DNA of 64,000 bases from the NCBI RefSeq assembly GCF_001422405.1, contig NZ_LMMV01000024.1:274613-338612 (forward strand), read 5' to 3'. Origin of the DNA: Pseudorhodoferax sp. Leaf267 (GTDB lineage Bacteria > Pseudomonadota > Gammaproteobacteria > Burkholderiales > Burkholderiaceae_C). Both the position numbers and the translations under genes were made by a program. Under the pieces are notes generated by a model that was not told where the DNA came from, searched no databases, and saw only the letters and a list, made by a program, of their open reading frames with translations. Position 1 is the first letter of the stretch. Each line of letters opens with the position of its first letter. Shown here piece after piece: positions 16,122 through 24,776 of the stretch.

Positions 16122-17090
16122 TCACTCTGCCTTGGCGCCCGAGATGCGCACCTGCTCGGCCGCGGCCGGCATCTGGTCGACGACGAACTTCCAGAACTCG
16201 TCCACGCCCATCGGCTTGACCGGCAGCGAGCCCTGGTCGAGGAACTGCTTTTGCACGTCGGGGTTGCGCAGGGCCGTGGCCAGCGCCGCGTTCAGCTTGT
16301 CGAGCGCGGGGCGCGGCGTGCCGGCCGGAGCCACCAGGCCGTACCACGAGTCGGTGTAGAAGCCCTTGACGCCGGCCTCGTCGAAGGTGGGCACGTCGGG
16401 CAGGGCCGGGAGCCGCTGGCGCGCGGCCACCGCCAGCGGGCGCAGCTTGCCCGAGCGGATGAAGGACATGGCGCCCGTGGTCAGCACGAAGTCCACGCGG
16501 CCGGCCATGAGGTCGGTCATGGCCGGGGCCGTGCCCTTGAACGGAATGTGCGCGATGTCCACGCCCGCGATGCGTTTGAAGCTGGCGCCGGCCAGGTGCT
16601 GGCTGGAGCCCACGCCGCCAGAACCGTAATTGAGCTTGCCGGGATCGGCCTTGGCGGCCTTGAGCACATCGGCCACCGAGCGGAACGGCGAATCGGTCGG
16701 CACCAGCATCACGCTGGGCGAGGTGGTGATCATGCCGACGGGCGCGAAGTCCTTGACCGGGTCGTGGTTGAGCTTGGCGTACAGCGCGGAATTGAGGCCG
16801 TGCGAGGTGGCGGTGGCCAGCATGATGGTGCTGCCATCGGCCCGCGCGCGCGACACGGCGTCGCTGCCGATGTTGCCGCCTGCGCCGCCCTTGTTGTCGA
16901 TCACGATGGACTGGCCCAGCGCCTCGGCCATGCGCTGCGCGGTGAGCCGCGCCACGTTGTCGGACGGGCCGCCTGCGGGCCAGCCGACCACCAGCGTGAT
17001 GGGGCCTGCGGGGAGCTGTTGCGCCGCGGCGGGCAGGGCGGCGATGGCCAGAGTGAGTGCGGTGAAGTGGCGGCGGGAGAGCATGGGCAT
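16122..17090 (-). CDS. Bug-family tripartite tricarboxylate transporter receptor
   Basis: This secreted binding protein has 322 residues. Its signal peptide ends near ALPAAAQQ at about residue 24, and the family opening is GPITLVVGWPAGGPSDNVARL. The AGGNIGSDAVSRARADG and HIPFKGTAPAMTDLMAG motifs are standard for Bug proteins. It is the last gene of a five-gene leftward operon with another Bug receptor, a 2-hydroxyacid dehydrogenase, an RraA-like aldolase and an FMN oxidase. Starts at 17090 or 17084 are equally possible and neither has a good ribosome-binding site. The ligand is probably a hydroxy- or keto-carboxylate handled by those enzymes. Confidence 0.9.
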   Translation of the reverse strand: MPMLSRRHFTALTLAIAALPAAAQQLPAGPITLVVGWPAGGPSDNVARLTAQRMAEALGQSIVIDNKGGAGGNIGSDAVSRARADGSTIMLATATSHGLNSALYAKLNHDPVKDFAPVGMITTSPSVMLVPTDSPFRSVADVLKAAKADPGKLNYGSGGVGSSQHLAGASFKRIAGVDIAHIPFKGTAPAMTDLMAGRVDFVLTTGAMSFIRSGKLRPLAVAARQRLPALPDVPTFDEAGVKGFYTDSWYGLVAPAGTPRPALDKLNAALATALRNPDVQKQFLDQGSLPVKPMGVDEFWKFVVDQMPAAAEQVRISGAKAE

Positions 17091-17115
17091 GGTTGAAGAA
17101 AGGAGGGGAGTGAGG

Positions 17116-18096
17116 TCAGGGCTTGTCCTGCCAGGGCAGCTCGCCCCAGAGCTTGCGAAAGCCGGCTTCGGTGCGTTCGAGTTCGGTCGCGTAGGCCGCG
17201 GGTGCCAGGTAGCGTAGCGGCGCGTACATGGCATCGGCCTGCTGCTTGAACTCCTTGTCGGCCGCGATGGCGGCCACGGCATCGACCAGCTTCTTGCGCA
17301 CCGCCTCGGGCAGGCCCTTGGGGGCGGCCAGGCCGCGCAGCGACGCCAGCTCGATGTCGATGCCCTGTTCCCTGAAGGTCGGCACCGTGGGCGCCAGCGC
17401 CGAGCGCGTGGCGGCTGCCTGGCCCAGCAGGCGGATGGGCGTGCCGCCTTTCTGGTAGGCCAGCACCTCGCCCACGTTGATGGCGCCGATCACGATCTGC
17501 TGGCCCGTGGCGGCAGCGCGCACCTCGCCTGCGCCCTTGTAGGGCACGTGCGTCAGCTTCGTGCCGGTGGCGCGCTCGAACAGCAGCATGGCCAGGTGGT
17601 CGTCCGAGCCGGTGCCGGTCGTGCCCACGGTCACGGCGCCGGGGTTAGCCTTGGCGAAGGCCGCCAGGCCAGCCAGCGTGGTGATGGCGTTGCTGTTATG
17701 GATCGCGAAGCCACCCGGGTCGTCCACTAGGTTGCCCAGCAGGTCGTACTGGCTCCAGTGGAAGGTGCTCTTGCGCTCGATCGGGATGGTCAGCACGTTG
17801 GGCGTGTTGATGAAGCCGATGGTGTAGCCGTCTGGCTTGGCGCGCGCCAGTTCGCCGAAGCCGATGCCGCCACCCGCGCCGGGGCGGTTCAGCACCACGA
17901 CGCTGCCGCCGAGCTGCTTCTCCAGGTGGCGGGCCAGCAGGCGCGCGACCAGGTCGGTGCCGCCGCCGGGGCCGTAGGCCACGATGAGCTCGATGGGCTT
18001 GCTGGGGTAGGCATCGGGCTGCGCGGCGGCCGGCAACGCGAAGGCGGTGGCGGCGATGCCGGCGCAGAGCGCGCGGCGGGTCAAGGTCTTGTTCAT
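17116..18096 (-). CDS. Bug-family tripartite tricarboxylate transporter receptor
   Basis: This 326-residue periplasmic receptor has a signal peptide ending near [11 protein letters not shown]. The mature protein opens YPSKPIELIVAYGPGGGTDLVARL. The HVPYKGAGEVRAAATG motif is of the usual Bug type. A strong ribosome-binding site (AAAGGAGA) precedes the ATG. It lies 24 bp after the dehydrogenase gene and 25 bp before the second Bug gene. Two different Bug receptors in one operon suggest two related ligands or one receptor with a regulatory role. No membrane subunits are encoded here. Confidence 0.9.
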   Translation of the reverse strand: MNKTLTRRALCAGIAATAFALPAAAQPDAYPSKPIELIVAYGPGGGTDLVARLLARHLEKQLGGSVVVLNRPGAGGGIGFGELARAKPDGYTIGFINTPNVLTIPIERKSTFHWSQYDLLGNLVDDPGGFAIHNSNAITTLAGLAAFAKANPGAVTVGTTGTGSDDHLAMLLFERATGTKLTHVPYKGAGEVRAAATGQQIVIGAINVGEVLAYQKGGTPIRLLGQAAATRSALAPTVPTFREQGIDIELASLRGLAAPKGLPEAVRKKLVDAVAAIAADKEFKQQADAMYAPLRYLAPAAYATELERTEAGFRKLWGELPWQDKP

Positions 18097-18120
18097 GCTT
18101 GTCTCCTTTTGTGTTCGTTC

Positions 18121-19152
18121 TCAGCGTGCCCGTGCTGCAGCAATGCGTTCGCGTGCGTGCGGCCACACGGCCGGGTTCACGAGCCGCGCGGGCTGCTCGC
18201 CATCGGCCAGCAGCTTCACGATCTGCGTGGCGGCCAGCGTGGCGTTGTTGCGCCGCGCCTCGTGCGTGACGCCGGCCGTGTGGAAGGTGGCGACGACGTT
18301 GGGCAACTGCAGCAGCGGGTGGTCAGGCGGCGGTGGTTCCTGGTCCCACACGTCGAGCCCGGCGCCGCCCAGGTGGCCGCTGGCCAGGGCGGCATGCAGG
18401 GCGGCCTCGTCATGGATGCCGCCGCGCGCCGTGCTCACGAAAATGCTGCCCGGCCGCATGGCGGCGAAAGCGGCAACGTTCATGAGGCCCAGCGTGCTGG
18501 CGTCGCGCGGGCAGTGCAGCGAGACGATGTCGGCGCGGCGCAGCAGTTCGTCGAAGCGCACGGCCTCGGCGCCGCGCGCGGCCATGGTGTCGGCGTCCAG
18601 CGCCGGGTCCACACCGATCACCTGCATGCCGAAGGCGCGGCCCAGCGCGGCGGCGCGGCGGCCGGCTTCGCCCACGCCCACCAGTCCCAGCGTGCGGCCG
18701 CGCAGCTCGTGGCCCATGAGGTCTTCTCGGCTGAAGCTGCGCGCGCTGCCATGGAGCAGGCTGTTGGATTCGGGGATGCGGCGCAGCACGGCCAGCATCA
18801 GGCCCAGCGCCATCTCGGCCACCGAGTCGGCATTGCCGCCGGCCTGGTTCATGACGAGTACGCCGGCCCGCGTGCAGGCCTCGATGTCGATGGTGTCGCA
18901 GCCCGATCCGCTGGAGGACACGGCCAGCAGCTGCGGGCAGCGCGCCAGCAGCTCGGCGGTGACGAACCAGTGGCGCGGCAGCTCGTCCTTGGCCGCCGTG
19001 ATCTGCAGCACCTGGGCTTGGGCCAGCGCGGTCCAGGCGGCGTTGTCGTCGCCCTGCATGGCGCAGGTCTGCAGCGTGACGCCGGGGGCTTCGCCGACGA
19101 TGCGGTCGAAGGCCGGATCCAGCCAGTAGTTGAAGCGGACGACCCGGATCAC
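18121..19152 (-). CDS. D-2-hydroxyacid dehydrogenase
   Basis: This 343-residue NAD(P)-dependent 2-hydroxyacid dehydrogenase has a Rossmann motif GLVGVGEAGRRAAALGRAFG. It also has Arg in STARGGIHDEAAL, Glu in DVWDQEPPPPDHPL and His in ATFHTAGVTHEA, matching the catalytic Arg-Glu-His trio. The GTG start overlaps the stop of the RraA-like gene (GTGA). It would interconvert a 2-keto acid and its D-hydroxy acid. Paired with an FMN-dependent 2-hydroxyacid oxidase in the same operon, it could help invert or recycle a hydroxy-acid intermediate. The substrate is unknown. Confidence 0.88.
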   Translation of the reverse strand: MIRVVRFNYWLDPAFDRIVGEAPGVTLQTCAMQGDDNAAWTALAQAQVLQITAAKDELPRHWFVTAELLARCPQLLAVSSSGSGCDTIDIEACTRAGVLVMNQAGGNADSVAEMALGLMLAVLRRIPESNSLLHGSARSFSREDLMGHELRGRTLGLVGVGEAGRRAAALGRAFGMQVIGVDPALDADTMAARGAEAVRFDELLRRADIVSLHCPRDASTLGLMNVAAFAAMRPGSIFVSTARGGIHDEAALHAALASGHLGGAGLDVWDQEPPPPDHPLLQLPNVVATFHTAGVTHEARRNNATLAATQIVKLLADGEQPARLVNPAVWPHARERIAAARAR

Positions 19153-19826
19153 ACAACGCCCTTCTCGCGCAGCGTGCGCATCACCCAGCTGCGGTCGGCG
19201 CGGCCTTCGGCGATCGCCTGCAGCGCATCGGCCTCCACGCGCTGGATGGCCTCGACGCGTGCCGCGATGTCTTCGGCCTCCTCGGGCGCGATCGCCAGCA
19301 GCCCGTCGCCGTCGCCGATCACGATGTCGCCGGGCCGCACCACCATGCCGTCGATGCTGACCGGCACATGCAGCTCGCCCGGGCCGTCTTTGTACGGGCC
19401 GCGGTGCGACACGCCGCGCGCGTAGACCGGCAGGGTGTGCTGCGCAATCGTGTCGCTGTCGCGAATCAGGCCGTCGATCACGATGCCGGCCGCGCCGCGC
19501 GCGATCAGCAGCGCCAGCATGATCTCGCCAATGATGGCGTTCGGCCCCACGCCGCCCGCATCGACCACGATCACGTCGCCGCTCTGGCAGGTGTCGATGG
19601 CCTGGTGCACCAACAGGTTGTCGCCGGGGCGTGTGCGCACGGTCAGCGCGCGGCCGGCCATCGCGCCGCTGCGCTGGTGGAACGGCCGCAGCGCCGAGGT
19701 GCCGGTGGTGCGGCTCATCGCATCGCTCACGTTGGCAACCTGGAAGCCCTGGTAGCGCGCCAGCAGTGCATCGCTGACCGTGGGCGCCGGGCGCGGGTGG
19801 AGGTGAAAGCCCTGGATCTTGCTCAT
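19149..19826 (-). CDS. RraA-like aldolase (HMG/CHA aldolase family)
   Basis: This 225-residue protein of the RraA/4-hydroxy-4-methyl-2-oxoglutarate aldolase fold may cleave hydroxy-oxo diacids to pyruvate plus a keto acid. The metal and substrate motif is visible as GIVIDGLIRDSDTI, with the Arg-Asp pair used by the aldolases, and GEIMLALLIARG precedes it. In a catabolic operon an enzymatic role is more likely than RNase E inhibition. It overlaps the FMN oxidase gene (ATGA) and the dehydrogenase gene (GTGA). Decarboxylase activity is an alternative, because members also decarboxylate oxaloacetate. Confidence 0.85.
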   Translation of the reverse strand: MSKIQGFHLHPRPAPTVSDALLARYQGFQVANVSDAMSRTTGTSALRPFHQRSGAMAGRALTVRTRPGDNLLVHQAIDTCQSGDVIVVDAGGVGPNAIIGEIMLALLIARGAAGIVIDGLIRDSDTIAQHTLPVYARGVSHRGPYKDGPGELHVPVSIDGMVVRPGDIVIGDGDGLLAIAPEEAEDIAARVEAIQRVEADALQAIAEGRADRSWVMRTLREKGVV

Positions 19827-21070
19827 GCGTGTGTCTCCGTGGAGGGGAAGTAGTCGCGCGGGTCCGCCACGGGGCGGATGCACGCGGGGGTGATCTGGTC
19901 CAGCCGCGTCAGGCCCAGCATGGCCATGTCGCGCGAAACCTCGTCGCGCAGCAGGCCGATGGCATGTGCCACGCCGGCCAGGCCGGCGACCGAGGCCGCG
20001 TAGTTGAATGGCCGGCCCACGAACACGCAGCGCGCGCCCAGCGCCAGCGCCTTCACGGCGTCGGTGCCGCGGCGCACGCCGCTGTCCAGCATCACGGGCA
20101 GGCCGGGCACGGCGCGCACGATGGCGGGCAGCACGCGCAGTGGCGCGACCACGCCGTCGAGCTGGCGGCCGCCATGGTTGGAGACGATGAGGCCGTCGGC
20201 ACCGTGGTCGCGCGCGATCACGGCGTCCTCGGGCGTGAGGATGCCCTTGATGACCAGCGTGCCCGGCCAGCGCCGGCGGATGGCGGCCAGGTGCGTCCAG
20301 TTCAGGTGCGCGCGGTCCGAGAAGTCGCGCAGCACGTTGGCCGAGAGGATGGGTGCGCCGCGCGTGGCGTAGTTGTTCTCGAAGTGCGGCATGCCGTGGC
20401 GCAGCAGCGTGCGCACGAAGGTGCCCAGCAGCCAGCGCGGGTGGCTCATGCCCTGCCAGGCCAGCGACAGGCTGGGCTTGAGCGGCGTGGAGAAGCCGGC
20501 CCGCACGTTGTTCTCGCGGTTCGCGCCGACGGGCGTGTCCACCGTGATCACCAGCGTCTGCACGCCGGCCGCCTGCACGCGGGCCAGCAGCGCGTCGATC
20601 TGCGCCTGGTCGCCCGGCAGGTAGGCCTGGAACCAGGTCTGCGGCGCGGCGGCCATCACCTCTTCGAGCCGGATCAGCGACGAGCCGCTCATGATGGCCG
20701 GCACATTCGCCTGCTGCGCGGCCTGCGCCAGCACGATGTCGCCGCGGTAGGCCGACAGGGCCGAGATGCCCATGGGCGCCAGGCCGATGGGCGCGGCGTA
20801 GCGCCGGCCGAACAGCGCGAACGACAGGTCGCGCTGCGCCACGCCGGCCAGCACGCGCGGGCGAAAGGCCAGGTCGGCGAAGGCACGGCGGTTCTCGGCC
20901 AGGGAGTGGTTGTCTTCCACCGCGCCGCTCACGTAGGCCCAGATCGGGCGCGGCAGGTGGCGCTGGGCCAGGCGTTCGAAGTCGTCCAGCGACAGCACCC
21001 CGCGCAGGGCGCGCGGCAATGGTGCCGGCATGGCGGTGGCGGGAGCGGAGGGCAGGGCGACGCTGGACAT
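19823..21070 (-). CDS. FMN-dependent alpha-hydroxy acid oxidase/dehydrogenase
   Basis: This 415-residue TIM-barrel flavoenzyme of the lactate dehydrogenase (LldD)/glycolate oxidase family oxidises an L-2-hydroxy acid to the keto acid. Seen in order are: the substrate-binding Tyr region (PRPIWAYVSGAVED), the FMN motif LAPMGISALSAYRG, WFQAYLPGD, VITVDTPVGANRE, the Lys in LVIKGI, and the active-site SNHGGRQLDG with catalytic His and Arg. It heads the five-gene leftward operon and is divergent from a LysR gene across an 83-bp control region. Mandelate, lactate, glycolate and larger hydroxy acids all remain possible substrates. Confidence 0.9.
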   Translation of the reverse strand: MSSVALPSAPATAMPAPLPRALRGVLSLDDFERLAQRHLPRPIWAYVSGAVEDNHSLAENRRAFADLAFRPRVLAGVAQRDLSFALFGRRYAAPIGLAPMGISALSAYRGDIVLAQAAQQANVPAIMSGSSLIRLEEVMAAAPQTWFQAYLPGDQAQIDALLARVQAAGVQTLVITVDTPVGANRENNVRAGFSTPLKPSLSLAWQGMSHPRWLLGTFVRTLLRHGMPHFENNYATRGAPILSANVLRDFSDRAHLNWTHLAAIRRRWPGTLVIKGILTPEDAVIARDHGADGLIVSNHGGRQLDGVVAPLRVLPAIVRAVPGLPVMLDSGVRRGTDAVKALALGARCVFVGRPFNYAASVAGLAGVAHAIGLLRDEVSRDMAMLGLTRLDQITPACIRPVADPRDYFPSTETHA

Positions 21071-21104
21071 GGCGGGCCACTGTAGCCAGCCCCTCGTTGA
21101 AGAA

Positions 21105-21138
21105 AAAGCGAAATAAAGAGAACGTTCGATTTCGCTTT
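21105..21138. promoter_or_regulatory. Inverted repeat in divergent oxidase/LysR promoter
   Basis: Arms AAAGCGAAAT (21105-21114) and ATTTCGCTTT (21129-21138) are perfectly complementary. They are separated by 14 bases that contain a central AACGTT. The site lies in the AT-rich gap between the divergent FMN-oxidase operon and its LysR neighbour, the position expected for a LysR recognition site. Binding is inferred from position and symmetry. Confidence 0.6.
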
Positions 21139-21153
21139 AACGACAATGACGGC

Positions 21154-22056
21154 ATGACCCTCAAGCAACTCGAAGCCTTCTACTGGGCCGCCACCTGCCT
21201 GAACTTCACGGTCGCGGCCGAGCGGGTGCATGTGTCCGTGTCCTCGCTGTCCAAGCGCATCGCCGAGCTGGAGGCCTCACTGGGCGTGCAACTGTTCGAC
21301 CGCAGTGGCCGCGCCGCAGAGCTGACGACGCAGGGCGAGCAACTGCTGCCGCGCATCCGCGAGCTGCTGCATGGCGCGGCGCAGCTGCAGCAAGCGGCGG
21401 GCCGCACGGTGGGCCTGCAGGGCCGCTGCCGGCTGGGCTTCGGCGAATTGAGCGGCCTGACCTGGCTGCCCAGGCTGGTGCACAAGGTGGCCGAGCTGCA
21501 CCCCGCGCTGCAGCTGGAGCCGCATGCCGACATCGGCCAGGTGCTGGAGCAGCGCATCGAAGGCGGCGAGCTCGACTGCGTGGTGATCGCCGGCCCGTCC
21601 TCGCGCAGCAGCCTGGCCTTCGAGAACGTGGCCCAGGTGCGCTTCGTCTGGGCCGCCAGCGATGCCTTCATCGCGCGCGCTGGCACCGACCACCCGCAGC
21701 GCCTGGTGCGCGAGCAGCTGCTGATCGCCTTGCCCGTGGGCTCGGGCGCCACGCGTACGCTGGACGACTGGCTGAGCCGCCACGGCCTGGCCGTGCAGCG
21801 CCGGCTCAGCTGCAACAGCTGGGGCGCGGTGGTCGGCATGGTGGCCGAGGGCCTGGGCTTTACCTACATGCCGCAGGGCTGGGCCGAGGCGCTGCAGGCG
21901 CGCGGCACCGTGCGCATCCTGTCGCGCGGCGGGGCGCTGGCGCCCTTGCAGTACACGGTGCAATGGCGGCGCGACGATGCCCGGCCCTTGATCACCGAGA
22001 TGCGGGCGCTGATCAAGAGCGTCATCGACTTTCCGGCGCCGAGGTGTCTGAGCTGA
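21154..22056 (+). CDS. LysR-family transcriptional regulator
   Basis: This 300-residue LysR-type regulator has its helix-turn-helix at the N-terminus (LKQLEAFYWAATCLNFTVAAERVHVSVSSLSKRIAELEASLG, read in sections). An effector domain follows from about residue 90. The ATG at 21154 gives the standard N-terminal length. It is divergent from the FMN oxidase/RraA/dehydrogenase/Bug operon, with a 10-bp-arm inverted repeat in between. It most likely regulates that operon and itself. The inducer would be the hydroxy acid or its keto product, which cannot be named. Confidence 0.9.
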   Translation: MTLKQLEAFYWAATCLNFTVAAERVHVSVSSLSKRIAELEASLGVQLFDRSGRAAELTTQGEQLLPRIRELLHGAAQLQQAAGRTVGLQGRCRLGFGELSGLTWLPRLVHKVAELHPALQLEPHADIGQVLEQRIEGGELDCVVIAGPSSRSSLAFENVAQVRFVWAASDAFIARAGTDHPQRLVREQLLIALPVGSGATRTLDDWLSRHGLAVQRRLSCNSWGAVVGMVAEGLGFTYMPQGWAEALQARGTVRILSRGGALAPLQYTVQWRRDDARPLITEMRALIKSVIDFPAPRCLS

Positions 22057-22167
22057 GCGGTTGTTGGAGCGATCAGGCGGCGTTCGTTGGTCCCGCTGTC
22101 GATTTGGGCGAAGCGTCGATGGCGCTGCCCCGGTTGGTGCACAGCGGGCCTCGCAGCGCGGATTCCC

Positions 22168-23358
22168 TCACGGCCGCCAATCTTCCCCAGGCATGATCCG
22201 CCGCATGAACTCGTCAAACAGCGGTACGGTGAAAGCTGTGTCGCCGTGGCTGGGGCTCCAGACCATGCCCTTGGCAATCAATGCGCTGCGCACCGGTCCC
22301 AGTGCGCTGACTTCGCGCTTCAGGCATTCGGCGATTGCACCAGACCGATGGGGGCCAGGGCCAAGCTCGGACATGGCCCGCAGGTAGCGCTTTTCCTGTG
22401 GTGTCAGCCGGTCAAAGCGTACACGGAAGAAGCTCTCGTCGAGGGCCGCCACAGCCGTTGTGGTCGCAAGGTCTACATCGCTTTCCTCGATGGGGGAGGC
22501 ATCTGCGGCCTCCCAGCTCCGCTGGCCCCATTCCTGCAGGAAGTAGGGGTAGCAGCGTGTGTCGGCCAGGATTCTCTCGACGGCATCGGCGGTGATTGCG
22601 GCGCCCTCCGCTTCGATCGGCTTGGTGATGGCGAGCGTTGCAGCGTCAGCGCTGAGCGGCCCGATCTCGGGAAATTCGAACAGGCGCTCGGCATAGGATT
22701 TCGCATCGCCCATACGCCCGCGCAGTTGCGGCAGGCCCGCGCCGACGAGCAGCACCGGCACGCGGCGCTGTGCGCAGCGGTGCATGGCAGTGATGAGCGC
22801 GGCCAGTTGGGGCTCGGCCACGTACTGGAGTTCGTCCACGAAGATCACCAGTGCCGTGCCAGCCGCCCTGGCCGCAGCGCCAGCGCTTTCCAGCAACTCC
22901 TGCAGATCGTGTTCGAGGTCGCCGTTGTCGGCAAGGCCGGCCTCGCCCTCGTAGTCGAGACCGACCTCGATGTCCGCGTATGTGATCTTCAAACCCTTGG
23001 CGAATCCGGCCAGTGCGCGCAGGCCGCGCACGGCCAGATCCTTGGCCTGCGCCAGCTTGCTCAGCCGCAGCAGTGCAACACGCAGTTGCGGCGCCAGCAG
23101 GGCGGGCAACGAGCGCTCCTCAGGGGCCTCGATGCGGATGGTGTGTACGCCAGAAGCCTCGGCGTCGTCGCGCATTCGGTCGAGCAGAACGGTCTTTCCG
23201 ACGCCGCGCAAGCCAACAAGCATCAGACTGCGTGCGGACTTGCCGGCCCGCGTTCGTTCAATGGCGACACGCACGGCTTCGCGTAGCTCATCACGTCCAG
23301 CAAGTTCTGGAGGTGGCGAACCAGCGCCAGGGGCAAACGGGTTTTTGACGGCGTCCAT
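22168..23358 (-). CDS. Orphan AAA-family ATP-binding protein
   Basis: This 396-residue P-loop ATPase has Walker A GLRGVGKT near residue 50, Walker B in LVIFVDELQYV near residue 170, and a sensor-like GAGLPQLRGRMG segment. The C-terminal third (LTPQEKRYLRAMSELG onward) looks like a winged-helix domain. The architecture resembles the AAA_16/Orc-like ATPases that occur as single accessory genes. Downstream it faces the end of a LysR gene, and upstream is an AT-rich 200-bp region, so it forms its own unit. It has no toxin, nuclease or partner gene beside it. The function is unknown. Confidence 0.8.
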   Translation of the reverse strand: MDAVKNPFAPGAGSPPPELAGRDELREAVRVAIERTRAGKSARSLMLVGLRGVGKTVLLDRMRDDAEASGVHTIRIEAPEERSLPALLAPQLRVALLRLSKLAQAKDLAVRGLRALAGFAKGLKITYADIEVGLDYEGEAGLADNGDLEHDLQELLESAGAAARAAGTALVIFVDELQYVAEPQLAALITAMHRCAQRRVPVLLVGAGLPQLRGRMGDAKSYAERLFEFPEIGPLSADAATLAITKPIEAEGAAITADAVERILADTRCYPYFLQEWGQRSWEAADASPIEESDVDLATTTAVAALDESFFRVRFDRLTPQEKRYLRAMSELGPGPHRSGAIAECLKREVSALGPVRSALIAKGMVWSPSHGDTAFTVPLFDEFMRRIMPGEDWRP

Positions 23359-23485
23359 GCGATGAATGTAGGGAATTTATGGAAATTATGCAACCATTGT
23401 AATTTTCCTAAAGTCCATATGTGGCGCGTTGTAAAACCGAAGGTGGAGGCGCCCCGAAGCCTGCCTTCCCCGTTTGGTCAAATTT

Positions 23486-23530
23486 AGACCTAACTTGGGT
23501 CTTGTGAGGCCAAAGCCTGCGACATAGTAT
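23486..23530 (+). promoter_or_regulatory. Candidate promoter and operator of the ROK/CUT2 operon
   Basis: A -35 candidate TTGTGA (23502-23507) and a -10 candidate TAGTAT (23525-23530) are separated by exactly 17 bases, about 40 bases upstream of the ROK gene. The inverted repeat AGACCTAACTTGGGTCT (23486-23502) overlaps the -35 edge and could be the ROK operator. Both are pattern-based. Confidence 0.45.
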
Positions 23531-23570
23531 CCGCCTGCGTTCCAAACAACAACCAGCAGGAGACACGGGC

Positions 23571-24776
23571 TTGACGCCTTGGCAGAGCATCACCGCCGAC
23601 GAAATGCGTGTGCTGGAAGCGGCCTTCTGGGCGCCGAACAGCTCGCGCCACGATCTGGCGTCGCCCATGGGCTTCTCGCCCAGCAAGGGCAAGGCGCTGA
23701 TCGCCGGGCTCATCGACCAGGGCCTGCTGGAAGAAGCCGGCCCCCAACCTTCCCAAGGCGGCCGCCCCGCCGAAACCCTGCGCCTGCACCATGGCCTGGG
23801 CCTGCTGCTGGGCGTGGACATCGGCGTCACCAGCCTCACGGTCGCCGTGCTGCGGCCCGACCTCACGCTGCTGGCCGAACACAGCGAGGCCATCGACGTG
23901 CGCCGCCAGGGCCCCGGCGTGGTGCTGGCGCGCGCGGCTGCGCTGATGCGCGAGCTGCTGGCGCGCTGCAAGGGCAAGCCGGCGCAGGTGCTGGGCATCG
24001 GAGTGGGCGTGCCCGGGCCGGTGAACTTCGAGGCCGGCCAGCTTGTGAGCCCGCCGCTGATGCCCGACTGGGACCAGTTCTCCATCCGCGACTTCCTGCG
24101 CGACGAGTACCGCGCGCCGGTGTTCGTGGACAACGACGTGAACCTCATGGCGCTGGGCGAGCTCTGGCGCCTCAAGCGCGGGCTGCCCAACTTCATCGTG
24201 ATCAAGGTCGGCACCGGCATCGGCTGCGGCATCGTGTGCCACGGCAGCGTGTACCGCGGCGCCACGGGTTCGGCTGGCGATGTGGGCCACATCTGCGTGG
24301 ACACCGAGGGCGAGCGCTGCCACTGCGGCAACCGCGGCTGCGTGGAGGCCATGGCCGCCGCGCCGGCCATCGTGCGGCAGGCGACTGCCGCGGCGGAGGC
24401 GGGCGAGAGCCCGGCGCTGGCGGCCGTGCTGGCCGAGCGCGGCGCGCTCGATGCCGAGGCCGTGGCTGCGGCCAGCCGCGCGGGCGATGCCGCCGCCAAC
24501 CGCATCATCCAGCGCGCCGGCCACCTGATCGGCCAGATGCTGGCCTCCGTCGTCAACTTCTTCAACCCCTCGCATGTGTTCCTGGGCGGAGGCGTGACGC
24601 TGATCGGGCCTTTGTTCCTGGCCGCCGTGCGCCAAAGCGTCTACCAGCGCTCGTTAGCCCTGTCGACGCGCCACCTGGAGGTGCAATACGCGCCGTTGGC
24701 CGGGCAGGGCGGGGTGGTCGGCGCGGGTGCGCTGGCCTTGTGTGAAACCTTGCGTGCCCGGGGGGTAGCTCCATGA
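23571..24776 (+). CDS. ROK-family transcriptional regulator
   Basis: This 401-residue ROK (repressor/ORF/kinase) protein has an N-terminal winged helix (MRVLEAAFWAPNSSRHDLAS through GGRPAETLRL). The sugar-kinase-like domain begins LLGVDIGVTSLTVAVL. The ROK zinc motif is present as CHCGNRGCVEA, as is the kinase-like GVGVPGPV segment. The start is TTG at 23571, supported by AGGAG 8 bases before it. The first ATG (residue 12) would truncate the DNA-binding domain. Its stop overlaps the ABC ATPase gene (ATGA), so it is the first gene of the sugar ABC operon and probably its repressor. Confidence 0.88.
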   Translation: MTPWQSITADEMRVLEAAFWAPNSSRHDLASPMGFSPSKGKALIAGLIDQGLLEEAGPQPSQGGRPAETLRLHHGLGLLLGVDIGVTSLTVAVLRPDLTLLAEHSEAIDVRRQGPGVVLARAAALMRELLARCKGKPAQVLGIGVGVPGPVNFEAGQLVSPPLMPDWDQFSIRDFLRDEYRAPVFVDNDVNLMALGELWRLKRGLPNFIVIKVGTGIGCGIVCHGSVYRGATGSAGDVGHICVDTEGERCHCGNRGCVEAMAAAPAIVRQATAAAEAGESPALAAVLAERGALDAEAVAAASRAGDAAANRIIQRAGHLIGQMLASVVNFFNPSHVFLGGGVTLIGPLFLAAVRQSVYQRSLALSTRHLEVQYAPLAGQGGVVGAGALALCETLRARGVAP

